Assembly (NCBI GenBank): GCA_032718475.1
Contig: JAUCBJ010006527.1
Location: 1 to 33,113, forward strand
DNA: 33,113 nt
From: Nemertoderma westbladi
Lineage: Eukaryota > Xenacoelomorpha > Nemertodermatida > Nemertodermatidae
Direction: 5' to 3'
Shown here piece after piece: positions 30,782 to 33,113 of the stretch. How positions within the stretch are numbered: the stretch's first letter is position 1; each line of letters opens with the position of its first letter. Under the pieces are notes generated by a model. That model did not search any database and was not told the DNA's origin. It saw nothing but the letters and a program-made list of their open reading frames with translations. A program made the translations under genes and the position numbers.

Positions 30782-31312
30782 TCAGGGTACATAATTCAAG
30801 TTCTTTACCAAACTGGTTGTTGACTCACTTAAATTAAAAATATTGCATAAATTACCAATCATACGAAGGTTAGATCCACTGCGTGATCTGCTGTCAAATA
30901 AACATAAGTTGGCCATAAAGCGAATAAAGCGTTTACTAGACATCTGTAAATTGTTTGCAAATTTAGTGAACCTGGATTGAACCATTGTACAAGGATGGTT
31001 AAATGACAATAATAATTGTTCTACAAAATATCTATGGGCATTATACGGTAGCTTAAAAATTAAACGAACATTAGTATTCCACGCACTATAAATTATAGAA
31101 CATATATCTGAGGATAGATCACATAAATTAATTCCATACAAGGTAGTAAGTAGCATATAAGCGTTGTAAGTTACAATATATATCAATGAGAGTTCTATTA
31201 TCTCCAAATATTTATTTGTCAACCCAGTAGACCTACGGTATACAGTATGGTATATAAGTATAAGATATGTGTGTGATGCGTCACTAATTCTGACAATCAA
31301 GAGATTCATCAA
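30782..31312 (-). pseudogene. non-LTR retrotransposon C-terminal region
   Basis: A 176-codon minus frame resembles the end of a non-LTR RT: LLTTLYGINLCDLSSDIC, SAWNTNVRLIFKLPYNAHRY and QSRFTKFANNLQMSSKRFIR are the recurring blocks (serine-Ala-Trp, R-x-I-F-x-L-P-x-N-x-H). Catalytic RT motifs are absent, so it is 5'-truncated. The final segment to 30782 (GSNLRMIGNLCNIFNL) also fits. The Met at 31312 is internal or chance. Confidence 0.7.
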
Positions 31313-31605
31313 GATACAAATGTGAACCTTTCTTATAACCTATATTTTCGGTTTTCCTTAAAATGAATAAAGTTTACAAGGATTCTGTACACCCCGTGTA
31401 CGCTGTAGAGTACTTCGTGTAACAGTTAACCTTTCATGAAGATTTCTAATGGGGCGAACCATGCAGTTATAATGGTATATAAATATAAGAGATACGTCAC
31501 TAATTCTGGGGGGCGTCTAGTGTGAGTTCCAATAAGATAATATAGAAAGATACAAATGTGGTGAACCTTTCTTATAACCTATATTTGGGTTTTCGACGTT
31601 ACCTC
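31240..31605. repeat. spaced direct repeat of about 130 bp
   Basis: 31240-31370 and 31469-31605 share TATGGTATATAA-type sequence, GTCACTAATTCTG, AAGATACAAATGTG and GAACCTTTCTTATAACCTAT, with small gaps. The first copy overlaps the start of the non-LTR frame at 31312. Confidence 0.7.
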
Positions 31606-31659
31606 GAGATATTCAGTGAGCTCCGGTATTAACTTTATCTATCTGGGGGCAGGGGTGGT

Positions 31660-32415
31660 ACTTAATAATAATAATGATATATAATATTTATATAGCGCCT
31701 TTCCCATCTGTTCAAAGCGCGTTTATACATAAATAAAGGCTAATAGGGAATATCCTAAATATAGATACATAGATGATTAGATACAAAAAAAATTAAATAC
31801 AAAAAAATTAACAAAAAATTAAGTACTCAGTTATTAAAATTGTGGAGATTTGGTTATGTTATATTCGAGCGAGAAATAATGAGTTTTGAATTTCCGTTTA
31901 AAAGTAGTCAGCGACTCGGCACCTCGGACCTCGTGGGGCAGGGCGTTCCAGATGGTTGGTGCATATGGAGAAGGCTCTTTTCCCATAGTTTTCCATTCTG
32001 TACTTCGGAATGGATAGCAGTCCAGAACTACTAGACCTTATAGGGCGGGTTGGCGCGTACGGGGTGAGCAGTTCACAGCCGTGCAGACACTTGAACGTGA
32101 TAGTGGCGATCTTGAAGTCAATGCGACGTTTGACTGGTAGCCAGTGTAACTTCTTGATCACTGTAGTAATGTGTTCCCGCTTTCTGATTCTGACCCCAGT
32201 AATTATTAAGCGTGCCGTATAATTTTGTACATATTGCAGTTTGTATACCGTTTTCGTAAGCAAACCGTAGTATACTGTATTGTTGGCGTCAAGTTTGCTT
32301 GGAACTAGTGCATGGACAAGAGTTTGTAAGTCACTTTCGGAGAGACATCTCTTTATCTTGGCTAAGTTTCTGAGGTGGAAGAAAGCTTCCCGTACAGTTG
32401 TTTGGCTTATATATA
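31660..32415 (-). pseudogene. L2/CR1-type non-LTR element, C-terminus and 3' tail
   Basis: The minus frame is open from about 32415 and carries TTVREAFFHLRNLAKIKRCL, LVHALVPSKLDANNTVYYG, LQYVQNYTARLII, KKLHWLPVKRRIDFKI and ENYGKRAFS. These are the conserved end blocks of L2/CR1 RTs. A short deletion seems to remove the segment after FKCLHG. The 3' tail reads AAAGGCGCTATATAAATATT and runs into an ATT microsatellite at about 31668-31660, the classic end for this group. The element lacks its palm. Confidence 0.88.
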
Positions 32416-33113
32416 TGGCTTATATACTAATTGTCACTTCGCCACTCCCTGTTGGTGTTACCCCCTGCTGCTAGCCTCACCAGCCGGTTCATCCCTCTGA
32501 GGTGGTTTGACCTCTCACCTCTCTCTGTGGCTTAGGGCGTGTATCCCCCCCCCCCCTCCCCCAGTTGGTTATGAGGCGAGATTATTATTGGTAATCTCGC
32601 ATCGCCAACTATATCGGTAAAATGACACTGGTCCCATTTTGGGTGGGTAATGTAGGGAATTGAATCCGCTTACACGGCCTTCAGAAATGAAACTAAACTA
32701 AAACCTAACATCAATTTCGTTGCTTGTTCAAGGGGCCTGATGATGCTCATTCAGGCTTACTGGTACAATGATTACGCTTAAGGGTGGGGTGCACCATTTT
32801 GGTCAAAAATATGTCGAAATGTCGAAATTTTTTGTTAATAAAATTTAATACTATTTATAAAAAACCTAAAAAATTGCATAAGTTTGCAGCGCCACCTAGC
32901 GGTGCAGAATTATTTTAACAAAATTTCGCCTGATAGTTATGTTGCCCCATCTTTGATTTATCATATAAAAAAACTTTCATGTGATTAGGTTCAAAACTGT
33001 AAAAGCCTTAGGGGTTTAAGCGCAACCAAGTTTTTTTGTTGTTAACTAGTATTAACTAATATTAAATAGCGAAAAAAACATTTTCTGACCTGTCATGTAG
33101 AATAGCATCTTAG
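32416..33113. other. window end, no gene recognised
   Basis: Contains a 12-nt C run (32545-32556), a GCGAGATTA...TAATCTCGC inverted repeat at about 32575-32601, and the TTAAGGG/ACCATTTTGGTC repeat end at 32778-32806. A SINE-like or untranslated retroelement piece may cover 32440-32750, but no A/B boxes were identified. Confidence 0.4.

Overview
The window reads as an intron-rich, repeat-dense animal nuclear genome. Split genes with GT-AG introns, Penelope-like and several non-LTR retroelements, a BEL/Pao remnant, a MITE with TTAA flanks, minisatellites and very long C or G tracts are all visible. An F-type lectin domain joined to a CUB domain fits an aquatic invertebrate, but the phylum cannot be fixed from this sequence. 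No bacterial operons, tRNA, rRNA or CRISPR were seen.

The main host gene lies on the minus strand and fills most of the window, from the start codon at 25191 to the stop at 3843. It was assembled by hand from six exons: 25191-25134, 21581-21319, 15593-15389, 10491-10334, 5566-5395 and 3994-3843. All five introns are GT-AG, the phases agree (1,0,1,0,1), and the six pieces sum to 1008 nt, or 335 codons plus stop. The predicted product is a secreted protein: signal peptide, F-type lectin (FTP, F5/8C-like) domain, CUB domain and a short Cys-rich tail. Each domain sits between phase-1 introns and carries one internal phase-0 intron.

The introns hold most of the mobile DNA. Intron 1 has an APE-type non-LTR element that has lost its RT palm. 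Intron 2 has a decayed Penelope-like element, apparently interrupted by a second non-LTR RT piece, plus a partial MITE. Intron 3 has a complete MITE with TTAA flanks, an R2-like RT 3' part (zinc knuckle and nuclease-like domain) and a 20-bp minisatellite. Intron 4 has a BEL/Pao gag-protease remnant and two coding-like minisatellites. Intron 5 has another R2-like RT fragment and a terminal motif resembling a hammerhead ribozyme.

Downstream of the gene (1-3.8 kb) are three non-LTR fragments and a Penelope-like RT/GIY-YIG ORF. Upstream of it (25.2-33.1 kb) are an R2-like RT with a Ser/Thr/Pro/Gln-rich insert, a 1-kb 21-bp minisatellite, a near-perfect 297-bp hairpin and two further non-LTR C-termini. 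Nearly all element ORFs carry stops or frameshifts. The lectin-CUB gene is the only one that looks intact and host-encoded.
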